Source: Promethearchaeota archaeon
Lineage (GTDB): Archaea; Asgardarchaeota; Lokiarchaeia; Sigyniarchaeales; SOKP01
Assembly: GCA_020344955.1 (NCBI GenBank)
Contig: CP070831.1
Coordinates: 2,131,726-2,175,405 of the forward strand
DNA length: 43,680 nt
Reading direction: 5' to 3'
Position numbers and translations under genes: made by a program. Below the pieces are notes generated by a model, which saw nothing but the letters and a program-made list of their open reading frames with translations, was not told the DNA's origin and did not search any database. Below, piece after piece: positions 7,722 through 15,876 of the stretch (position 1 is its first letter; each line of letters opens with the position of its first letter).

Positions 7722-9110
7722 CTATAGAAATTTTGATCTTAAATATTCATTCATAGCTTTAGCTGCTGTACGACCAGCACCCATAGCAGAAATAACAGTA
7801 GCAGAGCCAGTTACAATGTCACCACCGGCATATATCCCCTCTAGATTTGTTTTTCCATCTTCATCTGCTTGAATATAACCCCATTTATTAGTTTTTAATT
7901 CAGGGATCGATTTTGTTAAAATTGGATTCGCATTTGCACCAATAGCTAAAATAACTGTATCACAATTTATTAAATATCCTGAGTCTTCAATAGGAATTGG
8001 TCTTGGTCTCCCTGAAGCATCTAGATCTCCTAATTTCATTTTAATTACTTCGATTTTTTCAAGATTACCATCATTATCTCCTAAAAACCTCACTGGATTT
8101 GATAAAAATTGAAATTCTATTCCTTCCTCTACTGCATGATGATATTCTTCTTTTCTTGCAGGCATTTCAGTTTCGGTTCGTCGATAGACAATAATAACTT
8201 TCTCAGCACCAAGTCGTAATGCAACTCGAGCAGAATCTAATGCAGTATTACCCCCTCCAATAACCGTTATAATTTTCCCTATTTTTATAGGAGTATCATA
8301 TTCAGGAAATTTATAAGCTTTCATTAAATTTGCTCTTGTTAAAAACTCATTTGCCGTCAGAACGCCATTAAGATTCATTCCGGGAATATTCCTCATTGAG
8401 GGCAATCCTGCTCCTACACCAATAAAGAAAGCTTTGTAACCCATTTTTCTCAATTCATCAATCAATAAAGTCTTCCCAATGATCCTGTTATATTCGACTT
8501 TAACTCCTAGCATTTTTAAAGTCTCAATTTCATCCTCAACAATCTCTTTTGGGAGTCTGAATTCTGGTATCCCATATACTAAAACACCGCCCCCTTTATG
8601 AAAAGCTTCAAAAATTGTTACATCAAATCCAAATCTAGCTAGATCAGCTGCACAAGTAAGTCCTGATGGACCTGATCCAATTATAGCAACTTTTATGTTA
8701 TTTGGAGCCTCACAATCAGGGCATTCCTTCAATTGATTCCTTCTTTCCCAATCTGCAACATATCTCTCCAGTGCTCCAATAGCTACTGGCTCCCATCTTT
8801 TGCTTAAGACACAAGTTTCTTCACATTGGATTTCTTGTGGGCACACTCTTCCGCATATTGCAGGTAAAATATTATAATCTTTAATACTACGGACTGCTTC
8901 TAATAAATTATCTTCCTTAATTAATCTGATAAAATTTGGGATATCAATATTAACAGGACAGCCATTAACACATTTAGGGTCACCACATTGTAAACATCTT
9001 TCTGCTTCTATTTTCGCCATTTCTTCTGTAAAACCTAAAGCAACTTCTGAAAAATTGTGAATTCTTACGTTAGGATCCTGTTCCCTCATTTTCTGTCTTG
9101 GTATTTTCAA
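7722..9110 (-). CDS. nfnB: NfnAB large subunit / GltA-type glutamate synthase small-chain-like flavoprotein
   Basis: The 462-residue flavoprotein of the GltD/SudA/NfnB group has two N-terminal 4Fe-4S motifs (C39, C42, C47, C51 and C86, C90, C96, C100), an FAD-binding G-S-G-P-S-G at 145-150, and a second dinucleotide motif (G-G-G-N-T-A) for NADPH. It pairs with the gene 14 bases upstream, which encodes the NfnA-type subunit. Together they match NfnAB, which couples NADH and reduced ferredoxin to NADP+ reduction by flavin-based electron bifurcation. The start is TTG with GAGGGG six bases upstream. A glutamate synthase role is the alternative, but no large GltB glutaminase/FMN subunit is present here. 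Confidence 0.85.
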   Translation of the reverse strand: MKIPRQKMREQDPNVRIHNFSEVALGFTEEMAKIEAERCLQCGDPKCVNGCPVNIDIPNFIRLIKEDNLLEAVRSIKDYNILPAICGRVCPQEIQCEETCVLSKRWEPVAIGALERYVADWERRNQLKECPDCEAPNNIKVAIIGSGPSGLTCAADLARFGFDVTIFEAFHKGGGVLVYGIPEFRLPKEIVEDEIETLKMLGVKVEYNRIIGKTLLIDELRKMGYKAFFIGVGAGLPSMRNIPGMNLNGVLTANEFLTRANLMKAYKFPEYDTPIKIGKIITVIGGGNTALDSARVALRLGAEKVIIVYRRTETEMPARKEEYHHAVEEGIEFQFLSNPVRFLGDNDGNLEKIEVIKMKLGDLDASGRPRPIPIEDSGYLINCDTVILAIGANANPILTKSIPELKTNKWGYIQADEDGKTNLEGIYAGGDIVTGSATVISAMGAGRTAAKAMNEYLRSKFL

Positions 9111-9124
9111 TTTTAACCCCTCAT

Positions 9125-9994
9125 TTATCCAATTTTTGAATTTTTACATTCTTTTTTGTAGAGATCATAGGATTGTTCCTCAAATTCGGCAAATCTTTTT
9201 TCGCGATTTAATAAAATATCAAAATCTACAATATGTCCATCAACATCAGGACCCTCAACACAAGCAAAATGAATTTCACCATTTTTTGCTGGAAATCTAC
9301 ATCCTCCACACATTCCTGTACCATCTATCATTATAGTATTTAAAGATACAAATGTTTTTACTTTTGGTAGACCTTCAATACCACTCGTTAATTCAGCAAC
9401 GTTTTTCATCATTATCATAGGACCGATTGCAATTACTAAGCTAATCTTCTCTTTATTAATTATCTCTCTTAGAGGTTTTGTAACGAAACCTTTAACTCCT
9501 TCGCTTCCATCATTAGTAGTAATAATAACTTTTTCACTAACCTCCGCCATTTTTTCTCTCCAAAATATAAGATCTTTAGTCCGAGCCCCTAATATTGATA
9601 TAATCCTATTACCTGCTTGTTTTAACTCTTTTGCTTGAGGATAACAAGGAGCAATTCCTACACCACCGCCAATTATAATTATTGGATGTTCATATTTCTC
9701 GATGTGTATTTTATTTCCTAAAGGACCTACTACATCTAAAATCTCATCTCCTTCATTTTGGTGAGAAAGCAATAAAGTTGATTTTCCAACTACCTGAATT
9801 ACAAGCGTAATGACTCCCTCTTCTCGATTATAATCAGCAATAGTAAGAGGAATTCTCTCACCTTGCTCATTAATTCTGATTAAGACGAAATTCCCAGCAT
9901 ATGCTTTTTTAGCAATTAATGGTGCAGATATGTCCATTTCAAATAATGTACCGCTTTCTCCAAGCTGCACTTTTCTTAAAACCTTATATGGCAC
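9125..9994 (-). CDS. nfnA: NfnAB small subunit / sulfide dehydrogenase SudB-like ferredoxin-NADP reductase
   Basis: The 289-residue protein has an FAD/NAD-binding ferredoxin-reductase fold. The N-terminal beta barrel is about 1-98 and the NAD(H)-binding part begins at I-I-I-I-G-G-G-V-G-I-A (about 105-115). The C-terminal 2Fe-2S site is D224-x4-C229-x2-C232 plus C245, matching the one-Asp, three-Cys cluster described for Nfn. It precedes nfnB on the same strand and is probably co-transcribed from the 9995-10367 interval. With GdhA downstream, the pair likely balances NADPH and ferredoxin for nitrogen assimilation or amino-acid fermentation. Confidence 0.85.
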   Translation of the reverse strand: MPYKVLRKVQLGESGTLFEMDISAPLIAKKAYAGNFVLIRINEQGERIPLTIADYNREEGVITLVIQVVGKSTLLLSHQNEGDEILDVVGPLGNKIHIEKYEHPIIIIGGGVGIAPCYPQAKELKQAGNRIISILGARTKDLIFWREKMAEVSEKVIITTNDGSEGVKGFVTKPLREIINKEKISLVIAIGPMIMMKNVAELTSGIEGLPKVKTFVSLNTIMIDGTGMCGGCRFPAKNGEIHFACVEGPDVDGHIVDFDILLNREKRFAEFEEQSYDLYKKECKNSKIG

Positions 9995-10367
9995 TTCAAA
10001 TCATCCTAACTATGAAAATTATTAGCAAATAAATTTAAACTTAATACTTTTTCTCTAATTGAAGGTATACTTTAATTTAAAAAAATATTTTCTTATCTAT
10101 TATGTTTACGGGAATTTGTTCCCCCATTTTGTTCATAATTTAAATTACCTACATGAATCAAATAAATTTATTATCTTATAGTAATACTTGGCTTTATCCC
10201 CATTTAAGATAAGGTGTTAATAAAAAAAAAAGTAATTGGTTAATTGAAAAAGTTAATTTCCTAAAAAGATTATTTAATATAAAGAGTAAATAAATTTCAA
10301 ATTATTAAATATAATTTTATCAAGTTTTTGAATCAAGAATTAGAATCTTTTCAAAATTTAGTTAATC
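9995..10367. other. Divergent promoter region between nfnA and guaA (373 bases, no gene)
   Basis: No credible coding frame was found. It should hold both promoters. A small palindrome (GGGAA-4-TTCCC, 10110-10123) stands out in very AT-rich DNA and could be a regulator site for the nfn side. TATA-like stretches near 10273-10282 could serve guaA. Both are weak, eye-level calls. Confidence 0.4.
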
Positions 10368-11927
10368 ATGGAAATTGTAATTATTTTAGATTTTGGTGGT
10401 CAATATGCCCATTTAATTACACGCCGGATCCGAGATTTGGGTGTATATTCCGAAATTCGGCCCTTTGATGTGGACATTGAAATTTTGAAAGAAATCAATC
10501 CTAAAGCAATTATTCTTTCAGGTGGTCCTGGAAGCGTTTATGAAGATGCTAGTCCACAATTAAATCAGGAATTCTTTCAATTTACCACTAAAAGCAAAAT
10601 TCCAGTTTTAGGGATTTGTTATGGACATCACTTAATTATGCATCTATTAGGAGGAAAAACTGAGCCTAAAGAAAATAAAGAATATGGAAAAACTGAACTC
10701 ATTATTGTCGAACAAAATATACTTTTTGATTCATTAGAGAAAAAACAAGTGGTTTGGATGTCTCATGGAGATCAAATTACCAAGATTGCCAATGGATTTA
10801 AAGTATATGCAAAAACGGAGACTTGCCCTGTAGCTGCTTATGGAAATCAAGAAAAGTTGTTATATGGTGTCCAATTCCATCCAGAAGTCTCAAATACTCC
10901 AAATGGAATTCAAATTTTAGAGAATTTCATATTTAAAATAGCCAAATGTAAAAAAGAATGGAAATTGGAAGGATGGATTATAAATTCTATTGAAGAAATT
11001 AGAAATCAAATTGGTCCTAATAATAAAGTTATTTTAGGATTAAGTGGTGGTGTAGATTCTTCTGTAACAGCTGCTCTCTTACATAAAGCAATTGGTAATC
11101 GACTACATTGTATATTTGTAAATAATGGAGTATTAAGAAAGAATGAGGAAATTGAAGTCCAAGAAACATTTAGAGAGAATTTAAAATTTGAAAATTTCCA
11201 TTATGTAGATGCTGAAGATCTTTTTCTACAAAGACTTGCTAATGTTGAAGACCCTGAAGAAAAACGTCGTATAATTGGTCATACATTCATAGAGGTTTTT
11301 GAAAGTAAAACTATTGAATTAGATCAAGCACATCCTGATATAAAATATCTTGCACAAGGTACAATTTATCCTGATCGCGTTGAAACAAGTGCTACGAGTA
11401 AATCATCAGCAAAGATTAAGTCTCATCATAATCTCACTTTACCAGATAATATGAATTTAAAGATTATAGAACCTTTGAGAGATTTATACAAAGATGAAGT
11501 AAGGAATATTGGATTAAAATTAGGTTTGCCAGAATATATTATAAATCGTCATCCTTTTCCAGGACCAGGACTAGCTGTAAGAATACTTGGGGCAATTGAT
11601 AAAAAAAAATTGACTATCTTAAGAAATGCAGATGCTATTTTAATAGAAGAGATTCTAAATGCGGGAATTTATGAACAAATATGGCAAGCATTCTGTGTTT
11701 TTCTTCCCTTAAAAACAGTCGGAATAATGGGAGATCATCGCACATATGAATATATATGTTCAATAAGAATTGTTGAATCGATTGATGCAATGACAGCTAA
11801 TTTTTCTAAATTAGATTGGAACCTTCTGGAACGAATTAGTACGAGAATTGCTAATGAAGTTAAAGGAATAAATCGTGTCGTTTACGATATTTCAAATAAA
11901 CCTCCTAGTACAATTGAATATGAATAA
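10368..11927 (+). CDS. guaA: GMP synthase, glutamine-hydrolysing, single-chain
   Basis: This enzyme converts XMP, ATP and glutamine to GMP. The N-terminal class I amidotransferase domain (about 1-195) has nucleophile C84 in G-I-C-Y-G-H-H and the catalytic pair H171 and E173 (F-H-P-E-V). The ATP pyrophosphatase domain has the PP-loop S-G-G-V-D-S-S at 226-232, and the C-terminal dimerisation domain carries H-P-F-P-G-P-G and ends K-P-P-S-T-I-E-Y-E. The length of 519 is right for the one-chain form. Many Euryarchaeota instead split the two domains into separate genes, so the fused form is notable here. It stands alone, followed by a T-run terminator. Confidence 0.96.
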   Translation: MEIVIILDFGGQYAHLITRRIRDLGVYSEIRPFDVDIEILKEINPKAIILSGGPGSVYEDASPQLNQEFFQFTTKSKIPVLGICYGHHLIMHLLGGKTEPKENKEYGKTELIIVEQNILFDSLEKKQVVWMSHGDQITKIANGFKVYAKTETCPVAAYGNQEKLLYGVQFHPEVSNTPNGIQILENFIFKIAKCKKEWKLEGWIINSIEEIRNQIGPNNKVILGLSGGVDSSVTAALLHKAIGNRLHCIFVNNGVLRKNEEIEVQETFRENLKFENFHYVDAEDLFLQRLANVEDPEEKRRIIGHTFIEVFESKTIELDQAHPDIKYLAQGTIYPDRVETSATSKSSAKIKSHHNLTLPDNMNLKIIEPLRDLYKDEVRNIGLKLGLPEYIINRHPFPGPGLAVRILGAIDKKKLTILRNADAILIEEILNAGIYEQIWQAFCVFLPLKTVGIMGDHRTYEYICSIRIVESIDAMTANFSKLDWNLLERISTRIANEVKGINRVVYDISNKPPSTIEYE

Positions 11928-11947
11928 AAAACGATAAAAGATACCTC

Positions 11948-11955
11948 TTTTTTTT
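11948..11955 (+). terminator. T-run terminator after guaA
   Basis: Eight T residues lie 20 bases after the guaA stop, with no stable hairpin before them. This matches archaeal T-run termination. Confidence 0.45.
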
Positions 11956-12033
11956 CCACTATAACAGATAAGTAGCCAAAATTATCTAAGATGGTAAAGG
12001 TTTTTAAAATATTCTAATTTCTAACGTCATATT

Positions 12034-13824
12034 ATGACTGAAAATGAAATAGCATGGGATCTTACAGAAATTTTTTCTGGTCATGATGATCCAAAAATCA
12101 CTGAAAATATGGATAATCTTTCTAAGGAGACCGAGGAATTCATAAAAGACTATAAAGGAAAAATTAATTCACCTGATTTTACTCCCCAAAAATTATTAGA
12201 ATTATTTCAAAAACAAGAAAAATTTTTAGCTAATAGTGATGAAATAGATCTTTATTCAAATCGATTATACGTTGCTAACATGACAATTCCAGAGAGTGAG
12301 ACATTAAAAAATCGAGTTGAAGATTTTAACACAAAGATTGCAAAAGATTTAGCATTTCTAGAGTTAGAAGTTGCTAAATATGTATATGATAATGCAAAAA
12401 TAATAGATGATCCAATTCTTTCTAACTACAAGCATAGATTAGAAATAATTAAGAGAGCTTATCCCCATTATCTATCAGAAGTGGAAGAACAATTAATCCT
12501 AGAAAAAGATCAATATGGAATTAGAGCGTGGAGTAATCTACAAGCAAAATGGTTGAATACTAGAAAAATAGTGGTAAATGTTGAAGGTATAGACAAAGAA
12601 TTATCATATGGAGAAGCTAACGCTTTACTAAATCACCCAGATAGAGAAACACGAATCTCCGCAAATAAATCTATTTACGGGTTGTTAGGAGAAGAAGAAT
12701 ATGTGTTCTCATCAGCTCTACGAAGTGTTTGTGGAGATTGGTTAAATAATTCAAAAAGACGAAAATATGCTAGTCCTATGCATGATAGTCTCATAGTAAA
12801 TGATACTACTCAAGAGATTATTGACAATTTAATGATAGCCATTGAAGAAGGAGTAGGAGTATATCGTAAATATATGAATCTAAAAGCTAAGATTCTTGGG
12901 TTTCCAAAACTAAATTGTGCTGATGTCCGTGCTCCACTTACTTTAACGCCTCATAAAACATATACATGGGATGGTGCAAAGAAGTTAGTCATGAAAGCTT
13001 ATGAAAGATTTGATAATGAATTTGCTGAAATTGTAAATGATATGTTCAATCGAAATCATATCGATGCGAGTCCTAGAAAAGGTAAAAGAAATGGAGCAAA
13101 TTGTGCTGCATGGTTTAACAACAAGTCTGCATTTATTCTAATGACATATACTGGTGAACTAAATGAAATATTTACGCTTATTCATGAACTTGGACATGCT
13201 ATCCATGACTATTTAGCAATTGATAAACAATCTTTTTTTAATTTTCATCCTGGTTATACAGTTGCAGAAGTGGCGTCTACATTTGGAGAATTACTCTTAA
13301 CAGATCTCCTTCTTGAAACTTCAGAATCGAATGAAGAAAAAATGGGAATTTTGGCACATGTATTAGATGATGCTGGAGAAGCTGCTTTCCAAGTAAGTGC
13401 CAGAGTTTGGTTTGAACAAGATTTATATAAAGCTGTTGATCGAGGTGAAAATTTGGATGGAAAAACAATTTCAAAATATTGGTGTGCAGGAAGAGACAAG
13501 ATATATGGAGATTCTGTTGAATGGTTTGAAGAAATGGATTGGGAATGGACTATGAAACCACATTATTATATTCCTAATTTCCGATTCTATAATTACCCCT
13601 ACGTATATGCCCAATTGTTTGTATATGCTTTATATCAAACATATAAAAAAGAGGGAAAAGATTTTGTTCCAAAGTTTAAGAAATTACTCGCTGCAGGAGG
13701 TAGTGTCTCACCTGAGGAACTTGGTAAAATTGTAGGACTAGATATAACCAAAAAAGATTTTTGGAAATTAGGAATTAAACAATATGAAGATTTTGTAAAT
13801 ACATTAGAAAATCTAATGAGTTAA
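12034..13824 (+). CDS. pepF: Oligoendopeptidase F-like zinc peptidase (M3B)
   Basis: This is a cytosolic zinc metallopeptidase that cleaves oligopeptides. Its 596 residues are usual for the PepF group of family M3. The zinc site is H384-E385-L-G-H388 within I-H-E-L-G-H-A-I-H, followed about 25 residues later by the third ligand region, V-A-E-V-A-S-T-F-G-E. The C-terminal part has the conserved aromatic block that ends in Y-N-Y-P-Y-V-Y-A. No signal peptide is present, so it acts inside the cell, consistent with peptide use as an amino-acid source next to GdhA and GlnA. It stands alone, 107 bases after guaA. Confidence 0.93.
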   Translation: MTENEIAWDLTEIFSGHDDPKITENMDNLSKETEEFIKDYKGKINSPDFTPQKLLELFQKQEKFLANSDEIDLYSNRLYVANMTIPESETLKNRVEDFNTKIAKDLAFLELEVAKYVYDNAKIIDDPILSNYKHRLEIIKRAYPHYLSEVEEQLILEKDQYGIRAWSNLQAKWLNTRKIVVNVEGIDKELSYGEANALLNHPDRETRISANKSIYGLLGEEEYVFSSALRSVCGDWLNNSKRRKYASPMHDSLIVNDTTQEIIDNLMIAIEEGVGVYRKYMNLKAKILGFPKLNCADVRAPLTLTPHKTYTWDGAKKLVMKAYERFDNEFAEIVNDMFNRNHIDASPRKGKRNGANCAAWFNNKSAFILMTYTGELNEIFTLIHELGHAIHDYLAIDKQSFFNFHPGYTVAEVASTFGELLLTDLLLETSESNEEKMGILAHVLDDAGEAAFQVSARVWFEQDLYKAVDRGENLDGKTISKYWCAGRDKIYGDSVEWFEEMDWEWTMKPHYYIPNFRFYNYPYVYAQLFVYALYQTYKKEGKDFVPKFKKLLAAGGSVSPEELGKIVGLDITKKDFWKLGIKQYEDFVNTLENLMS

Positions 13825-14184
13825 CAAATTCGAGAGAAATTATATTAAAAAATATTGAATTTTTTTATCTTCTTTTTATTAATAGAGGAGGTAGAGTCGA
13901 AAAATTAGTTATTTTTAAGTGGAGCTCTTGCCATGGATCTATACAAAACCCATGGCAAGAGTAGGGAATAATTATGGCTGTTTTTTGTTTTTCGCTGAGA
14001 TTGGGTTGTTTGAGTTTCTGGTGGTGGTATTTTTCTTTTCTTAATTTATCTAAGGTGTAGGAGTTGATCCTTCATCATTATAACTTATTTTAAATGCTTT
14101 TCAATATCTTTGAAGGTCAATCCATCCACCTAATCTGCAGAACTTGTTTTATTTGTTAACTCTTTTAAAACACCTCCTGATTTT
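13825..14184. other. 360-base interval with no convincing gene
   Basis: It lies between the converging pepF and 14185-14478 genes. It contains a striking perfect 12-bp inverted repeat (listed separately), a stretch that is GC-richer than its surroundings (about 13970-14050), and on the minus strand an AGGAGG motif (near 14168-14173). The AGGAGG is followed by a reading frame broken by TAG and then TAA (residues such as V-D-G-L-T-F-K-D-I-E-K-H-L-K), possibly a decayed small gene. Confidence 0.4.
13925..13961. repeat. Perfect 12-bp inverted repeat with 13-base loop
   Basis: CTCTTGCCATGG (13925-13936) and its exact complement (13950-13961) surround 13 bases. Each arm is half G+C in DNA that is otherwise near 70% A+T. 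It could be a transcript-end hairpin between the two converging genes, a protein-binding site or a trace of a small mobile element. Only the palindrome itself is seen. Confidence 0.75.
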
Positions 14185-14478
14185 TTATTCATAGATTATA
14201 GGATAATCTTTTTCAATCATTTCTTCTTGAATTTTAAATCTTCTCGATGTTTCACAGTTCCAACTATATGAGATTTGTACTTCCTTTTCTGTAATATTTA
14301 AATCAGAGAAGTCTTTGATAATAGGTTTATCAGATTCACTTTTAATTAAAGGAATATTACAATTCCACCTATAATCCTTTTTTTTATCATAATATATTGT
14401 CCCAAAATAAGTGGAGTTACAGCAACTAATTTTCCTGCCATATGAAAATTCATCTCCACATTTAAGACATTTTATCAT
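14185..14478 (-). CDS. Small zinc-ribbon-like protein, unknown function
   Basis: The 97-residue protein opens with C-L-K-C (residues 4-7) and then C-C (19-20), enough for one small zinc knuckle or ribbon. C40 and C75 are further candidates. The rest is charged, with a Glu/Lys-rich C-terminal helix. The family is not recognised. It follows the 14510-14809 gene on the same strand after 31 bases, so they probably form a pair. ATG is the first start in the frame. Confidence 0.5.
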   Translation of the reverse strand: MIKCLKCGDEFSYGRKISCCNSTYFGTIYYDKKKDYRWNCNIPLIKSESDKPIIKDFSDLNITEKEVQISYSWNCETSRRFKIQEEMIEKDYPIIYE

Positions 14479-14509
14479 TTAATTTTTACCTCTATTTGAA
14501 ATTATTCTA

Positions 14510-14809
14510 CTAAACCGCCTCATATCGGCGTGGCTTCCTATCATAATGTATTTTCAATTTCTCTGGCATACTTTGTTTAATTCTTTTTATTACTTTTGTT
14601 AATCCATTGGGACTTTCATAACCCATCGCCATAGACCATTCTGCTCCTGAAGAAGTTCCAATTTCTTTTAGTTTGTCTAAGCACATTTGTTCATATGTTT
14701 TCATTTCTTTTTCCATCATCTTTAATCTTTCTTGAAACCGTACTCTAAATTGTTTTAAAGACATGCTGAAGGGATCTAATATATTCTGTGGGAAACCTTT
14801 CCCATTCAT
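14510..14809 (-). CDS. Small basic helical protein, unknown function
   Basis: The 99-residue protein is basic and mostly helical. Residues 16-48 form an amphipathic helix rich in Arg, Lys, Glu and Met, then comes a Gly/Ser stretch (GTSSGAEWSMAMG) and a second basic helix (LTKVIKRIKQSM). It has no cysteine, signal peptide or known motif. It is first in a likely two-gene unit with 14185-14478. The AT-rich interval 14810-15085 upstream contains TATA-like stretches and no further gene. Confidence 0.5.
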   Translation of the reverse strand: MNGKGFPQNILDPFSMSLKQFRVRFQERLKMMEKEMKTYEQMCLDKLKEIGTSSGAEWSMAMGYESPNGLTKVIKRIKQSMPEKLKIHYDRKPRRYEAV

Positions 14810-15085
14810 ATTTTATATTTATATAAAATTATAGACATTTATAAATTTATCGGTTAAATTCTAAACATGTTAATAAACTCTGACTTATATATCTGAACTA
14901 TTGCATAATATCCATTTTCTTTTCTGAACATTATTATAATATTGCATCAAATCTATTCCTTAGGAATAAACATTATCATAAAAGAAATTTAGATAACTGA
15001 ACAAATAAATAATGAATTCACAACATCCAATTAATACAAAAAAGTAAAAGAGTGTAAAGATATGATTCTTATGGTTTAAAAAAAA

Positions 15086-15580
15086 TTATTTTTTTCTTTC
15101 TTTTTTTATTAACTCTGGAAATGAGCTATTTTCTTTTATGATATTCAATACAATGTGAGTATTAGTTCTCTCTACATAAGGAGAAGTATGGATTTCTTTT
15201 ATCATATTACTCAGATCAGCTCTGTTCCTGAATTTTGCTAAGATTAGAGCATCATATTCTCCAGTTATATCGTAAACTGCAAAAATGTTTGGATTTTTAG
15301 CAATATCTTTTTCAACTTCCAACATTTTTCCTTTGGATATGGTTAATTCGATAAGAGCGATTATATCATATCCCATTTTTTCATAATTAATTTTGTCACC
15401 ATAATCTATGATAATTTCTTGTTCTTCTAATTTTTCAACATGATTTTTAATCGTTACAGGGGATTTATTGCCCAAATCTTTCGCAAGTTGCCGAAGAGAT
15501 ATTCTTCCATCTATACTCAATTTCTTTAGGATCTCAACATCAACTTCAGAAATACCAAAAGGATTAGATTTTTCTGTCAT
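15086..15580 (-). CDS. Lrp/AsnC family transcription regulator
   Basis: The 164-residue protein has an N-terminal helix-turn-helix (about 12-55: V-E-I-L-K-K-L-S-I-D-G-R, then L-R-Q-L-A-K-D-L-G) and a C-terminal RAM effector domain (about 70-150, with the loop D-I-T-G-E-Y-D-A-L-I-L-A that commonly shapes the amino-acid pocket). It is divergent from glnA across 296 bases, so it most likely controls glutamine synthetase and itself in response to an amino acid such as glutamine or glutamate; that target is inferred from position. It ends about 30 bases from a T-rich stretch. Confidence 0.92.
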   Translation of the reverse strand: MTEKSNPFGISEVDVEILKKLSIDGRISLRQLAKDLGNKSPVTIKNHVEKLEEQEIIIDYGDKINYEKMGYDIIALIELTISKGKMLEVEKDIAKNPNIFAVYDITGEYDALILAKFRNRADLSNMIKEIHTSPYVERTNTHIVLNIIKENSSFPELIKKERKK

Positions 15581-15825
15581 AATACTAACAGGGTTTAATA
15601 TTATTATTAATTATGCAGATGTTCATATATTGGGGGAAAAGATAGTCGAATGACCATTTTTTTACACGACAATAATTATTGAATATATCATTTGATCATT
15701 AATATAATTATTTAATGGACATATATAAACTTTTTCTTCCATTTTTGTTAACATATGAACTAGAAAAAGTTAAGATTTTTATATATATGATCATAATTAT
15801 AATTATAGAATTAAAATTAGGGATT

Positions 15826-15837
15826 ACTTATATATGA
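15826..15837 (+). promoter_or_regulatory. TATA-like box of glnA
   Basis: ACTTATATATGA lies about 40 bases before the glnA ATG, giving a short leader. A second run of TATATATA near 15779-15788 and AT-rich near-palindromes around it are candidate sites for the divergent Lrp-type regulator. Confidence 0.4.
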
Positions 15838-15876
15838 ATTATAAAAATTATAGAAAGATTTATAGTAGGATTTAAT

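Noticed and set aside
10110-10123. GGGAA-4-TTCCC palindrome as an operator
   Set aside because: Five-bp arms occur by chance, no second copy was seen next to any promoter in the window, and no regulator gene is adjacent.
14080-14175. Minus-strand frame after AGGAGG, broken by TAG and TAA (V-L-K-E-L-T-N-K-T-S-S-A-D, then V-D-G-L-T-F-K-D-I-E-K-H-L-K), as a pyrrolysine or other recoded small gene
   Set aside because: There is only one copy, no usual start after the motif, two different stops close together and no pyrrolysine gene in sight. It is more likely a decayed gene.
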